Part shown: piece after piece, positions 19,247 through 27,036 of the stretch
Position numbering within the stretch: the stretch's first letter is position 1
How the letters are laid out: each line of letters starts with the position of its first letter
Virus record (IMG/VR): IMGVR_UViG_3300032893_000186
Location: 1-35,909 of that record
Origin: a virus
Direction: 5' to 3' (one strand)
Length of the DNA: 35,909 bases
Made by a program: the position numbers and the translations under genes
Notes under the pieces: generated by a model
Database searches by the model: none
Told to the model about the DNA's origin: nothing
What the model saw: the letters and a program-made list of their open reading frames with translations, nothing else

Positions 19247-21418
19247 ATGGCGAAAATCTTAGGTTTAGAAATCATCAAAAAAGGAGATTTTGAAAAGTTA
19301 CAAAAAACAGTTCAAAAATACAAAGACGACGTGACTGCTCTGAGACCAAAGCTCGATGAGCTGTATTTGATTAGTTCTGACGTTTCTGGAGCGAAAGTCG
19401 CTTTTTATCCTTTTCCGGTATCTTATCTTTATCAAATTGCAATCGGTTCTGATGTAGTCAGAACTGTTCTAAACGTCAAGATTAGAGAAAGTTTCAGAAA
19501 AGGATTGAAGATTGAGCCGAAGTTTCATTACAAGTGCATGAACTGCGGAAAAGAATTTAAGCATGAACCTCAGACTGAAAGATGCGATAACTGCCAAGGA
19601 ACTCTCAGACAACCGATGGAAGAGCAGAAACTTTTAATCGAAGAAAAATTAAACAAAATCAATGACAACAATCAGACAATTATTGATTTATTCAAAACCA
19701 CTGAATGGGATGAAGGAGTTGTTGACAATGGATTTATTATTTTTCTAAAGCAGTATTTCTATGACAACGATGGAAAGATTGTAACTGGAAGAATAAGGGA
19801 AATAATTAGAGGAGACCCGAGAGTTATCAATCTAATCGCAGACAAGAAAGGTCGAAGAGGGTATAATGATGAAGGAAAAAGAGTTTATGCTTGCCCTGAA
19901 TGTCGAGATAAGTTATACAATGAAGATGAAGTAAATGCGTTAAATGCTAAATGCCCGATGTGTCATACTCATTTATACTCAGCTCACTTCTCAGCAAAAG
20001 AAAAAGAAAGCAATTATGTTTATTATTTAGACAATGAAGTTATTTTATTCTCAGAGTATAATCCCGGATTGCTTTACGGATTTCCGCCATTACTTTCAAT
20101 CTGGAGAAAAGTTCAAGCTTTAATCTTCATGGATAACTATATGATGATGTTCTATCAAAAACAAAGACCGCCTAAAGGGCTTTTAATCATCAATACAGCT
20201 AATTACGAAAGCGTCAAAAAAGCATGGGAAGAAACAAAATCTGAAACAAGAAAAGACCCTCATGCTATATCTCCCTGGATTATTGAGAACAAAGAAGGTC
20301 GTAATTTAGCTCAGTGGATAGACTTCATGAGCTCCCTTAAAGAAATGGATTATGGAGAAACAAGAAACGAAATGAGAAGACAAATCGGAGCTATCTACGG
20401 TGTCATGCCTATGTTCAGTGGAGACATTCAAATGTCCGGGGGATTGAACAACGAAGGGCTTCAGATGACTATGACTAATAGAGAGATTGAGAAAGTTCAT
20501 TCTATTTACAATAAAATTCTCAGAAAAATAGCAGATGAATTTAATGTCACAGATTATGTTGTTGAGTTAGAACCTTCTGAAGAGAGAGATGAAAAAGCAG
20601 ACTTAGAGACAATGGGCTTGAAAATAGACAATGCAATGAAGATGAAAAACATGGGCTTCAAAGTTGTTTACAATGAAGACGGAGAAAACTTCAAATTTTC
20701 TAAAGAGCCGGAAATTTCAGCTTTAAATTCATTAAGTAGTTTAAGTCAGACTTCTAACGACCAGAGGTTCGAAGGAGAGCCGAGGAATGTCAAAAGAGCT
20801 GATAGTCCGGTTACTTCAGATACAGCAGGAGTTTTTAATCCACTTTTCTCGCCGAAGAGAAGAAAGTTCAAAGAGAATGTTCTTGCAGCGTTTAAGTCTG
20901 TTCAAGAGGAAGTAGAGAAAGAACTAAACATTAATATCATTCACAAAGCAGAGAAATCTGATGAATTAGTTGAAGCAATAACAGACGCTTTGTTCAAAAG
21001 AAAGTTCGATGGAATTTCTAAACTAAGCTCAGACAAAATCAAGAACGCAATTCTCAAAGGTATTCTATTAAAACAAAGTATTCCTGAGATAATGAAAGAA
21101 ATCCAGAAATACGGCGTCACAGCAGAGCAAGCTGAAGTAATCTCAAGAACAGAAACTCAAGCAATTCAATTAAAGATGCGAGAGTTCAATTATTCTGAAG
21201 CAGACCCTAACGATGAATTAAAATACAAATGGATAGGTCCAGAGGATGACAGAACATCTGAAGTGTGCAAGAGAATTACAAAGAGAACAAACAAAGGAGT
21301 GAGCATGAGTGAATTAAAGAACATCATAGACAAAGAAGCTGCAAAAGACGGCTTAGTTGCCCGTGAATGGACACCTCATCCTAATTGCAGGCACACTTTC
21401 GTTAGGTCATTTAAATAA
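19247..21418 (+). CDS. Portal protein fused to MuF-type head morphogenesis domain
   Basis: A 723-residue protein. Residues ~1-500 are a portal: VAFYPFPVSYLYQIAIGSDVVRTVLNVKIRE, long helical wing and stem (YGETRNEMRRQIGAIYGVMPMFSGD). Two zinc ribbons are inserted in the portal body (C97/C100/C113/C116 and C216/C219/C236/C239). The C-terminal ~180 residues match the Mu gpF/SPP1 gp7 family: VISRTETQAIQ, W-x-G-P-E-D-D-R-T-S-E-V-C, ending HPNCRHTF. The portal forms the dodecameric DNA gate; MuF-type domains are minor head proteins, often ejected. The fusion is complete and in frame. It follows the terminase and precedes the capsid genes as expected. Confidence 0.88.
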   Translation: MAKILGLEIIKKGDFEKLQKTVQKYKDDVTALRPKLDELYLISSDVSGAKVAFYPFPVSYLYQIAIGSDVVRTVLNVKIRESFRKGLKIEPKFHYKCMNCGKEFKHEPQTERCDNCQGTLRQPMEEQKLLIEEKLNKINDNNQTIIDLFKTTEWDEGVVDNGFIIFLKQYFYDNDGKIVTGRIREIIRGDPRVINLIADKKGRRGYNDEGKRVYACPECRDKLYNEDEVNALNAKCPMCHTHLYSAHFSAKEKESNYVYYLDNEVILFSEYNPGLLYGFPPLLSIWRKVQALIFMDNYMMMFYQKQRPPKGLLIINTANYESVKKAWEETKSETRKDPHAISPWIIENKEGRNLAQWIDFMSSLKEMDYGETRNEMRRQIGAIYGVMPMFSGDIQMSGGLNNEGLQMTMTNREIEKVHSIYNKILRKIADEFNVTDYVVELEPSEERDEKADLETMGLKIDNAMKMKNMGFKVVYNEDGENFKFSKEPEISALNSLSSLSQTSNDQRFEGEPRNVKRADSPVTSDTAGVFNPLFSPKRRKFKENVLAAFKSVQEEVEKELNINIIHKAEKSDELVEAITDALFKRKFDGISKLSSDKIKNAILKGILLKQSIPEIMKEIQKYGVTAEQAEVISRTETQAIQLKMREFNYSEADPNDELKYKWIGPEDDRTSEVCKRITKRTNKGVSMSELKNIIDKEAAKDGLVAREWTPHPNCRHTFVRSFK

Positions 21419-21420
21419 TA

Positions 21421-21490
21421 CTTTTGCGAAGTCAAAAGAACTCGAGTGAGGGAGACTATAATGTTGATTTACATGAAGCATAGTCCCCTC
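21421..21490 (+). repeat. Two hairpins upstream of the ATP-grasp gene
   Basis: Hairpin 1 is CTTTTG/CAAAAG with a 6-nt loop (21421-21438). Hairpin 2 pairs GAGGGAGACTAT with ATAGTCCCCTC (21448-21490) with one mismatch or bulge and a 20-nt loop. They lie between the portal stop and the next promoter, so could end the portal transcript or form a small RNA. Confidence 0.5.
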
Positions 21491-21496
21491 TCATAA

Positions 21497-21507
21497 TATA
21501 TATAAAA
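21497..21507 (+). promoter_or_regulatory. TATA box TATATATAAAA
   Basis: Ends 26 nt before ATG 21533, giving the ATP-grasp gene its own nearly leaderless start independent of the portal gene. Confidence 0.6.
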
Positions 21508-21532
21508 CAATACTTAAAAAACTTACTATAAA

Positions 21533-22822
21533 ATGAAAATCCTTGTTGTTTCACATGACGGGCTCGCAAGTGACTTAGTCAAGATACTTCAAGAAGAAGG
21601 TCATGAAGTTTTGTTCAATATTTCAACTTTTACATGCTTAGACATCATGGATGGATTAGTTGAGAAAGTTCATTACTTCGCTGATTACATTAATTCTGTT
21701 GATTTGATTATTTTTGATGATGTAGGCTTCGGAAAGTTTCAAACAACTCTTAGAAAGAACAATTACAATGTTGTCGGCAGTTCTGAATGGGGAGACAAGA
21801 TTGAAGAGGATAGAGACTTCGGCGAAGAAATTGCTAATAAGATAGGGATGAAAACTCCGGAGACTTTTGAGTTCGATGACTTTGATGAAGCAATTAATCA
21901 CATAAAAGAAAACAAAGGTCAATGGATTGTCAAGTTCAACGGAAAAGTTGCAAACAATAAAGAATTACTATACCTATCTGAGAAAGATGACAGCTCTGAT
22001 TTGATTTCAATTTTAACTCATTACAAAAACACATGGAACAAAAACTGGAATGTTGATTTTATTTTATCAAGAAAGGTTGAAGGAATAGAGATGGCAGTCG
22101 GAGCTTACTTCGATGGAGAGAAATTTGTCGAGAATACAATCAACATAAACTTCGAGCATAAAAGATTATGCAATTCTGACTTAGGCTGCATGACTGGCGA
22201 GATGGGGACTGTTATAAAATTCTGTGAGAAATCTGAAATGAAATTATTTAATGAAACATTAAAGAAATTAGAGAATGACTTGAAAGAAAGCGATTATCAA
22301 GGATGCATTGACATTAACTGTATTATAGACAAAGAAGGAACTCCGTGGTTTGTAGAGTTTACATCACGCTTCGGCTATCCTGCTTTGAACATCGAAGCAG
22401 AAGGTCTGAAGGGATGGGGCGACTTCTTGTATTCCCTGTCAAATGGGGAAGGAACAGCGGAAACCGATAAAAGCTGGTTAATCGGAGTTGTTCTTGCTGT
22501 GCCGCCCTTCCCCTACAATGCAAGAGTTCAGTTCGACAGATTAAGCAAAGAAAGCCCGATTATTCTTGATGATTTAAATGAAGAGGAAAAAACTCATGTT
22601 CACTACGGAGATGTCAAATCAAAAGATGGTTCACTCTGCATCGGCGGAGACTTCGGTTATGCTCTGATTGTCACAAACAAAGGAAAAACAATAAAAGAAG
22701 CTCAAGAGAAAGCTTATGAAATTTGCAAGAAAATTGTAATTCCTAACAAGTTCTATAGAACTGATATCGGAGACAGAGTTATAAAAGATTTAGAAGAATT
22801 AAAAAAATTAGGATATTTATAA
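21533..22822 (+). CDS. PurD-like ATP-grasp ligase
   Basis: A 429-residue protein with the domain order of phosphoribosylamine-glycine ligase: an N-terminal pre-ATP-grasp domain (MKILVVSHDGLASDLVKILQEEGHEV), the ATP-grasp core with WIVKFNG (ATP-binding Lys), FILSRKVEGIEMAVGAYF and DINCIIDKEGTPWFVEFTSRFGYPA (metal-binding acidics with an FTxRFG-type motif), and a C-terminal PurD-like domain (IGVVLAVPPFPYN...GDFGYALIVTNKGKTIKEAQEKAYEICK). Typical PurD has the same length. The location inside the head operon argues against simple purine synthesis. It may ligate an amino acid to a viral macromolecule or act with the Mom-like modification, but that is inference. Confidence 0.75.
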   Translation: MKILVVSHDGLASDLVKILQEEGHEVLFNISTFTCLDIMDGLVEKVHYFADYINSVDLIIFDDVGFGKFQTTLRKNNYNVVGSSEWGDKIEEDRDFGEEIANKIGMKTPETFEFDDFDEAINHIKENKGQWIVKFNGKVANNKELLYLSEKDDSSDLISILTHYKNTWNKNWNVDFILSRKVEGIEMAVGAYFDGEKFVENTININFEHKRLCNSDLGCMTGEMGTVIKFCEKSEMKLFNETLKKLENDLKESDYQGCIDINCIIDKEGTPWFVEFTSRFGYPALNIEAEGLKGWGDFLYSLSNGEGTAETDKSWLIGVVLAVPPFPYNARVQFDRLSKESPIILDDLNEEEKTHVHYGDVKSKDGSLCIGGDFGYALIVTNKGKTIKEAQEKAYEICKKIVIPNKFYRTDIGDRVIKDLEELKKLGYL

Positions 22823-22823
22823 A

Positions 22824-23021
22824 ATGGATTTATTTTCAAAATTAGAGGAATTATTAAAAGGCATGCAGAGAAGCCTTGACATAAATGTTTCTACAGCTTT
22901 TGATTATTATTCAAGCAGAGCTGATGAAATTCTAAAGAAATCAACAGGTCATGAATATGATGCAATAAGAACTTCTTATGTGATGATGCTCAATGCTGCG
23001 AAAAACAGGGGAATGATTTAA
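22824..23021 (+). CDS. Small helical head-operon protein
   Basis: A 65-residue protein, helical throughout (DLFSKLEELLKGMQRSLDINVSTAFDYYSSRADEIL...). It lies one base after the ATP-grasp stop and directly before the neck gene. Not recognised; its place suggests a minor head or neck role. Confidence 0.5.
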   Translation: MDLFSKLEELLKGMQRSLDINVSTAFDYYSSRADEILKKSTGHEYDAIRTSYVMMLNAAKNRGMI

Positions 23022-23471
23022 ATGCAAATTCAAGTCAAGACAAGAAATCCGGATATGAAGACGTTCACCGATGAAATGAGAAATCAAGTGTTAAATGAAT
23101 TATGCGAATATACTTTTGCTCGCTCGCAAGAAAATCTTCTAAGCTTCGGTGCAAGTGATACAGGGTTTCTTTTGAAAAGCGGACGAAGAGATATCTCAGG
23201 AAAAAAGAAGTTTATTATTTATGATGCTCCTTATGCAGCAGATGTTGAATACGGGACAAGACCGCATTTTCCTCCGGTTGAAGCAATTCAAGCATGGGTT
23301 AAAAGAAAATTGCATGTCAAAGATGAAAAAAAGAGCAAAGAAATAGCTTTCTCGATTTGTCAAGCTATATCAGTTCATGGAACAAAAGCAAGACCTTACA
23401 TCAGAAATGCATTAAACGAATTAGATTATGTCAAATTTTCTGTAGTTGCTGGAAAGATTAGAATTAAGTAA
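23022..23471 (+). CDS. HK97 gp10-like neck / tail-completion protein
   Basis: A 149-residue protein. YDAPYAADVEYGTRPHFPPVEAIQAWVKRKLHV and SICQAISVHGTKARPYIRNAL match the HK97 gp10 family pattern (YA-x-x-V-E-Y-G-T-x-x-H-x-P, W, hGTxAxPFxRxAL). These proteins seal the head-tail joint. Unusually, it lies before the protease and capsid genes, separated from the other connector genes at 33 kb. Its stop codon TAA forms part of the next promoter. Confidence 0.8.
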   Translation: MQIQVKTRNPDMKTFTDEMRNQVLNELCEYTFARSQENLLSFGASDTGFLLKSGRRDISGKKKFIIYDAPYAADVEYGTRPHFPPVEAIQAWVKRKLHVKDEKKSKEIAFSICQAISVHGTKARPYIRNALNELDYVKFSVVAGKIRIK

Positions 23472-23481
23472 ATTATTTAAA
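23468..23481 (+). promoter_or_regulatory. BRE+TATA promoter GTAAATTATTTAAA
   Basis: Exact copy; ends 21 nt before ATG 23502. The stop codon of the neck gene (23469-23471) is inside the element. Predicts a leaderless protease transcript. Confidence 0.7.
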
Positions 23482-23501
23482 AGGGAAAAATATATATTTC
23501 T

Positions 23502-24194
23502 ATGGCAGAAATTATTCAAACTCCTTTTGTGACAGATGAAAAACAAAGAATTTTTCAAGCATGGGGTTCTGTAGAAGTCAGAGACAAAGCCGGTGAGATG
23601 CTTCCTATGGAAGAATTTAAGAAAATCATGCCTATCATTATGAAACGAGGCGGTTCTCTGATGGACACTCATTCTAACAGAAAAATCGGACAGATACTTA
23701 ATTACGAATTTAAAGAGCATCCTGAACTTCACAAAGAAGGAGTGTTCTTAACTTGCATGGTTTACAATGATTATCCTACTGATGATTTAGTCTGGGATGG
23801 AATTAAGCAAGGTCAATACACAGGTTTATCATTCGGCGGAATGAGAAGCAAGTTTGATTACAAGTTCGAGCCCGGACAAGAGCCGACTAAGATTTTGAGA
23901 GGATTAGAGGGTTATGAATTTAGCGTTGTAGAAAAACCCTGCAATCAACCAGCTCTCATGGCTAATGTAAACATGCTCGCAAAATCTGATACTATGGAAA
24001 CTCAAACAGAAAAATCTGGAATACAAGGACAAGAGGTCACGCCTGTTGCTCCTGACAAAGAACCTTTGAATGAAGAGGAAAGCAAACTCTCGGATATGTC
24101 TGTTATCGTCAAGGAATTAAAATCTTTGAATGAGACAATGAAGACTTACAAGATAAACAAGTCTATCCTGAAATGTCTTGCTAAAAAAAAGTAA
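23502..24194 (+). CDS. HK97-type prohead protease
   Basis: A 230-residue protein. Expected catalytic His is in MDTHSNRKIG (H57) and Ser in YTGLSFGGM (S110), followed by the family hallmark YEFSVVEKPCNQPALM (like E-x-S-x-V-x-x-P-x-N-x-x-A). The last ~70 residues are polar, probably removed or scaffold-linked. It cleaves capsid or scaffold precursors during head maturation. It precedes the scaffold-like and major capsid genes, as in HK97-like viruses. The stop codon is inside the next promoter. Confidence 0.85.
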   Translation: MAEIIQTPFVTDEKQRIFQAWGSVEVRDKAGEMLPMEEFKKIMPIIMKRGGSLMDTHSNRKIGQILNYEFKEHPELHKEGVFLTCMVYNDYPTDDLVWDGIKQGQYTGLSFGGMRSKFDYKFEPGQEPTKILRGLEGYEFSVVEKPCNQPALMANVNMLAKSDTMETQTEKSGIQGQEVTPVAPDKEPLNEEESKLSDMSVIVKELKSLNETMKTYKINKSILKCLAKKK

Positions 24195-24204
24195 ATTATT
24201 TAAA
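24191..24204 (+). promoter_or_regulatory. BRE+TATA promoter GTAAATTATTTAAA
   Basis: Exact copy overlapping the protease stop (24192-24194). The first ATG (24213) is only 9 nt away, but ATG 24228 lies 24 nt away, the leaderless distance, so the element argues for the shorter start. Confidence 0.65.
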
Positions 24205-24227
24205 GAGGGCTTATGTCAGAACAAGAG

Positions 24228-24305
24228 ATGGATGAAGAAATTGAGGCAGAAAACATTGATGATGATTGTGACGACTTCGGAGATGAAGACGAAATCGACT
24301 ATTAA
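24228..24305 (+). CDS. Very small acidic protein (25 aa) in capsid operon
   Basis: A 25-residue ORF, almost all Asp/Glu (MDEEIEAENIDDD...), directly behind a strong promoter. The frame extends upstream to ATG 24213 (30 residues). It is too short for recognition. Strong acidity could suggest a scaffold or maturation helper, or the sequence may only be a leader for the scaffold and capsid genes. Confidence 0.4.
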   Translation: MDEEIEAENIDDDCDDFGDEDEIDY

Positions 24306-24343
24306 ATTCAAATTTCAAAATTAAATTAACAAGCATTTAAAAA

Positions 24344-24787
24344 ATGGAAAACGAAAACACCAAGAAAGAAGGAAACGAAGTCTTGATGGCTTTAAGCGAA
24401 ATAAAGCAATTACTACAAAGCTTGCTTGAAAAGATGAGTGAGACCCCAGCCGAAGCTGCAAGTCCTGAAGAGCCTAAAAACCCTGAAGAGACAAAAGCTG
24501 ACACCAGTAAAATCGGTGCTCAAGGCGAAAAGGTTGTCTTGCCTAAAGACGTATCTGAAGATGTTCATTCAAACCCTCAGGGTTCGGATAACGACAAAGT
24601 GCACGTTGCACAGAAATCAGATGAAGTCTTAAAAGCAGGAAAAGTCTCTCCAAGACCAGCAGTGGTAAACGATGTTTCTCCAGAAGCTGAAAACGAAAGT
24701 CCGGCTATGAAAGTTGCACACAGCAAGATGAATTTTGCTGATGTTCACAAGATGGCTCGAAAATTCGCTCCAGCAAGGAGGTTTTGA
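24344..24787 (+). CDS. Scaffold-like protein upstream of capsid
   Basis: A 147-residue protein: an N-terminal amphipathic coiled coil (ALSEIKQLLQSLLEKM), a long Glu/Pro/Ser-rich disordered middle, and a basic C-terminal helix (DVHKMARKFAPARRF). This is the usual composition of a capsid scaffold or delta domain, and it lies between protease and capsid. Its end contains the capsid Shine-Dalgarno. Function is inferred from composition and position. Confidence 0.55.
   Translation: MENENTKKEGNEVLMALSEIKQLLQSLLEKMSETPAEAASPEEPKNPEETKADTSKIGAQGEKVVLPKDVSEDVHSNPQGSDNDKVHVAQKSDEVLKAGKVSPRPAVVNDVSPEAENESPAMKVAHSKMNFADVHKMARKFAPARRF
24775..24781 (+). promoter_or_regulatory. Strong Shine-Dalgarno AAGGAGG for the capsid gene
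   Basis: Lies 8 nt before ATG 24790 and fixes that start over the in-frame TTG at 24784. The strength fits the high demand for capsid protein. Confidence 0.75.
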
Positions 24788-24789
24788 AA

Positions 24790-25923
24790 ATGGTCACACA
24801 ACCATACATCAGAACAATAGAAGACATGGAAAAGCTTTATTACTACGGTGAAGGAACTCAATCTGTAGAAAAGATTGATGCACCCGTTTTGTCAACGACT
24901 ACAGGTGTCTACAATGCTATATACGGTGCTCAGGTTTGGTCTTTGTTGAACCAAGAAGCTAATGCATTCGGGGTATTGCCAAAATTCCCATGGAGCAGAA
25001 GCGGTTGGAGAAACATGTCTGCAAGAGCAGGTTCGACAGCTGATGGTGGAGTAGCCGAGGGCGGAGCTTTACCTGACAGTATTAAACCTACATTTGAAGA
25101 AGTCAGCACTAAGCCTAAGACTGTAGCTCACGTGTTTGAAGTTTCTGAAGTGCAGCAATTCTTAACCGAGACAGATGATGCCATCGGTGACCTTGAAATG
25201 ATGCGAGGTATGATGGGAGTTAAGCACAAAGAAGCTATCAACCAACAGCTATTAGCAGCAGTAGAAGCTGGATTAGCCGGAAACAACTTCGAAAGTATTG
25301 ACAGAGTTTGTTGTTCTAAAGCTGAAGTCACAGATTGTAGCATAACATCGAATTACGGTGATATCTACGGCTGGGACAGAGACAGTGCAACAACTCACGA
25401 TGCTTATGTCGACGAGAACAGCAATACTGACAGATATCTTACAGATGACATGCTTAGAGGAATGTTAACAACCTTGCAACAGAACGGAGCAAATCCGACA
25501 ATCTGGTTGACAGGCTGGGACACTTTCTCAAGAATAGTCAGCTTGTATGACCCTCAGGTCAGATACAATGTTGTCGGAGAGACAATGGCAAGCGTGGGCG
25601 TTAATGGAATTAACACTCAAGCTGGTTTTGGTTTCGGTGTAAAGGTTTCAACCCTTTACAATATCCCTTTAATCATTAGCAAGGATGTCTACAAGGACAC
25701 TATATCAAGAATTTATCTTCTTGATACAAGCGACCCTGAAGGATATGGAGTGCCAAGGATGGGGATAGCGATTGCAAGACCAACACAATATTTCGAAGCT
25801 GGTATCGACAAGGGCGACCCATTCCCAGTTGCGAAGTTCACAACTAAAGGAATGTATCGAACAATGGGCGAGCTGATTTGCAGAGTTCCTCAATACCAAG
25901 GTAAGATACGAGACTTGAAATAA
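24790..25923 (+). CDS. Major capsid protein, HK97 fold
   Basis: A 377-residue protein. A P-domain/spine-like segment (HVFEVSEVQQFLTETDDAIGDLEMMRGMMGVKHKEAINQQLLAA) and a C-terminal A-domain with WLTGWDTFSRIVSLYDPQVRYN and LYNIPLIISKDV fit the HK97 capsid pattern, as does the size. It follows protease and scaffold-like genes and is followed by a T-rich terminator. It has three Cys close together (RVCCSKAEVTDC) that could stabilise the shell. Confidence 0.85.
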   Translation: MVTQPYIRTIEDMEKLYYYGEGTQSVEKIDAPVLSTTTGVYNAIYGAQVWSLLNQEANAFGVLPKFPWSRSGWRNMSARAGSTADGGVAEGGALPDSIKPTFEEVSTKPKTVAHVFEVSEVQQFLTETDDAIGDLEMMRGMMGVKHKEAINQQLLAAVEAGLAGNNFESIDRVCCSKAEVTDCSITSNYGDIYGWDRDSATTHDAYVDENSNTDRYLTDDMLRGMLTTLQQNGANPTIWLTGWDTFSRIVSLYDPQVRYNVVGETMASVGVNGINTQAGFGFGVKVSTLYNIPLIISKDVYKDTISRIYLLDTSDPEGYGVPRMGIAIARPTQYFEAGIDKGDPFPVAKFTTKGMYRTMGELICRVPQYQGKIRDLK

Positions 25924-25940
25924 AGCCTAAGCCTTCACAA

Positions 25941-25971
25941 TTTTATTTTATATTTTTATTTTTTTATTATT
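25941..25971 (+). terminator. T-rich terminator after capsid gene
   Basis: Repeated T tracts (four to seven T) begin about 18 nt after the capsid stop, the expected archaeal signal at the end of a highly expressed gene. Confidence 0.6.
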
Positions 25972-25996
25972 CATACTAAAAGAAGCTCAAAGAACA

Positions 25997-26200
25997 ATGA
26001 ACAAGAAATTCAAGCTGAAAGATGGCGGTGCTTATGTATCAACATTTAGAGCAGAACCATCCGGAAACAGTTACAATGTCTTCAGAAACAAGGCTTTCGA
26101 GCCTATGGAAGAAGACGTTGAATTTTTCAAGAAGCATGAAGCTTTTGTTGAATGTTCTGAAGATACGAGCTTAATCAAAAAACTTAAATTGAAAAAATAA
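25997..26200 (+). CDS. Small hypothetical protein after capsid
   Basis: A 67-residue basic protein (MNKKFKLKDGGAYVSTFRAEPSGNSYNVFRNKAFEPMEEDVEFFKKHEAFVEC...). Small proteins of this kind (G..YV.., then a PxxVxF-like strand) often follow capsid genes in phages. Role unknown; head-tail joining is possible. Confidence 0.5.
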   Translation: MNKKFKLKDGGAYVSTFRAEPSGNSYNVFRNKAFEPMEEDVEFFKKHEAFVECSEDTSLIKKLKLKK

Positions 26201-26207
26201 ACAAAAA

Positions 26208-26465
26208 ATGACAGGAAGTTTTTCATACACTGTTGACAAGCAAGCTGTAACAGGCAATCTGAAAAAGAAGTTAGGGACTTTCACAAGTTCGGGCGGAGCG
26301 ACTGGCGGAGCTATTGTAACTGGATTGTATAAAATCTACGGATTTACAATCACAAATACAAGCGGAACATCTGTTAGTGCTGCATCTGTTTCGATTTCTG
26401 GGGGAACTGCAACAATAACTACAGATGCCAATGTGGTTGGCTTATGGACAGCTGAAGGATACTGA
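26208..26465 (+). CDS. Small beta-rich virion protein (decoration candidate)
   Basis: An 85-residue protein, Gly/Thr/Ser-rich: VTGNLKKKLGTFTSSGGATGGAIVTGLYKIYGFTI, then strand-turn repeats. The TSSGGATGG-x-I-x-TGL motif is familiar from small phage structural proteins near the capsid gene. It may decorate the head. Seven bases after the previous gene. Confidence 0.5.
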   Translation: MTGSFSYTVDKQAVTGNLKKKLGTFTSSGGATGGAIVTGLYKIYGFTITNTSGTSVSAASVSISGGTATITTDANVVGLWTAEGY

Positions 26466-26473
26466 GGTTCAAT

Positions 26474-26629
26474 ATGACATATACTGTGAAACTCCTTGAG
26501 GGAGACCGCTCTTCAATAGAAAGTGCTGTAGAAAATTATCTTAATGGGCTTTCAAGTCCTACAATAGATAGAATAGATATTGCTCATTTCACAGCAGACA
26601 GAATTTGGGTATTGATAATTACACATTAA
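26474..26629 (+). CDS. Small protein, paralogue of the next gene's N-terminus
   Basis: A 51-residue protein (MTYTVKLLEGDRSSIESAVENYLNGL...DIAHFTADRIWVLI). It aligns with the first ~50 residues of the next protein (RDTVETDVANYLNGEL...ASADRIWINI), so the pair arose by duplication. Too short for the original track but closely spaced on both sides. Confidence 0.5.
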   Translation: MTYTVKLLEGDRSSIESAVENYLNGLSSPTIDRIDIAHFTADRIWVLIITH

Positions 26630-26631
26630 AA

Positions 26632-26982
26632 ATGACAAACGTTTATAAAAACGTCTTGCTCATAGGGAATAGAGATACCGTCGAGACAGATGTTGCAAAT
26701 TATTTAAATGGAGAACTTGCAGAAAGTGATACTTTCATAGATGCAAGTATAGCAAAGGCATCAGCAGATAGAATATGGATTAACATTACAACATACGGTT
26801 CTTTGGCTGAAACTAAGACTTATACAAATACATTATTACTCAAGAAAAGAGGATTAACCAGCACGTATACAAATACAGTTCTGTTGAAGAAAAAAATTAC
26901 AAAAACTTATTCAAATACTCTTTTAATCAAAAAGGAAATAACAAAAACTCATACGATGGACGTGATTTTGTATCATGCGTAA
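26632..26982 (+). CDS. Small structural protein ending in four 14-residue repeats
   Basis: A 116-residue protein from ATG 26632, two bases after the previous stop (ATG 26605 would overlap it). N-terminal ~58 residues are the paralogue of the preceding gene. From about residue 61, four units follow: KTYTNTLLLKK, STYTNTVLLKK, KTYSNTLLIKK and KTHTMDVILYH. These match the repeats of the proteins at 29330 and 31056. Its stop is inside the next promoter. Probably part of a repeat-based virion structure. Confidence 0.6.
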   Translation: MTNVYKNVLLIGNRDTVETDVANYLNGELAESDTFIDASIAKASADRIWINITTYGSLAETKTYTNTLLLKKRGLTSTYTNTVLLKKKITKTYSNTLLIKKEITKTHTMDVILYHA

Positions 26983-26992
26983 ATTATTTAAA
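26979..26992 (+). promoter_or_regulatory. BRE+TATA promoter GTAAATTATTTAAA
   Basis: Exact copy over the previous stop codon. It ends 45 nt before ATG 27037, so a start about 22-25 nt downstream gives a ~20-nt leader containing AAGGA (27023-27027), unlike the leaderless copies. Confidence 0.6.
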
Positions 26993-27036
26993 ACAATTCA
27001 TACTCAATTCGATAATTAAACTAAGGAAAAAACAAA

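Noticed and set aside
24784-24789. TTG start for the capsid gene
   Set aside because: AAGGAGG spacing and common codon use favour ATG 24790.
26605-26631. Upstream start for the 26632 repeat protein
   Set aside because: It would overlap the small paralogue gene; ATG 26632 directly follows that gene's stop.
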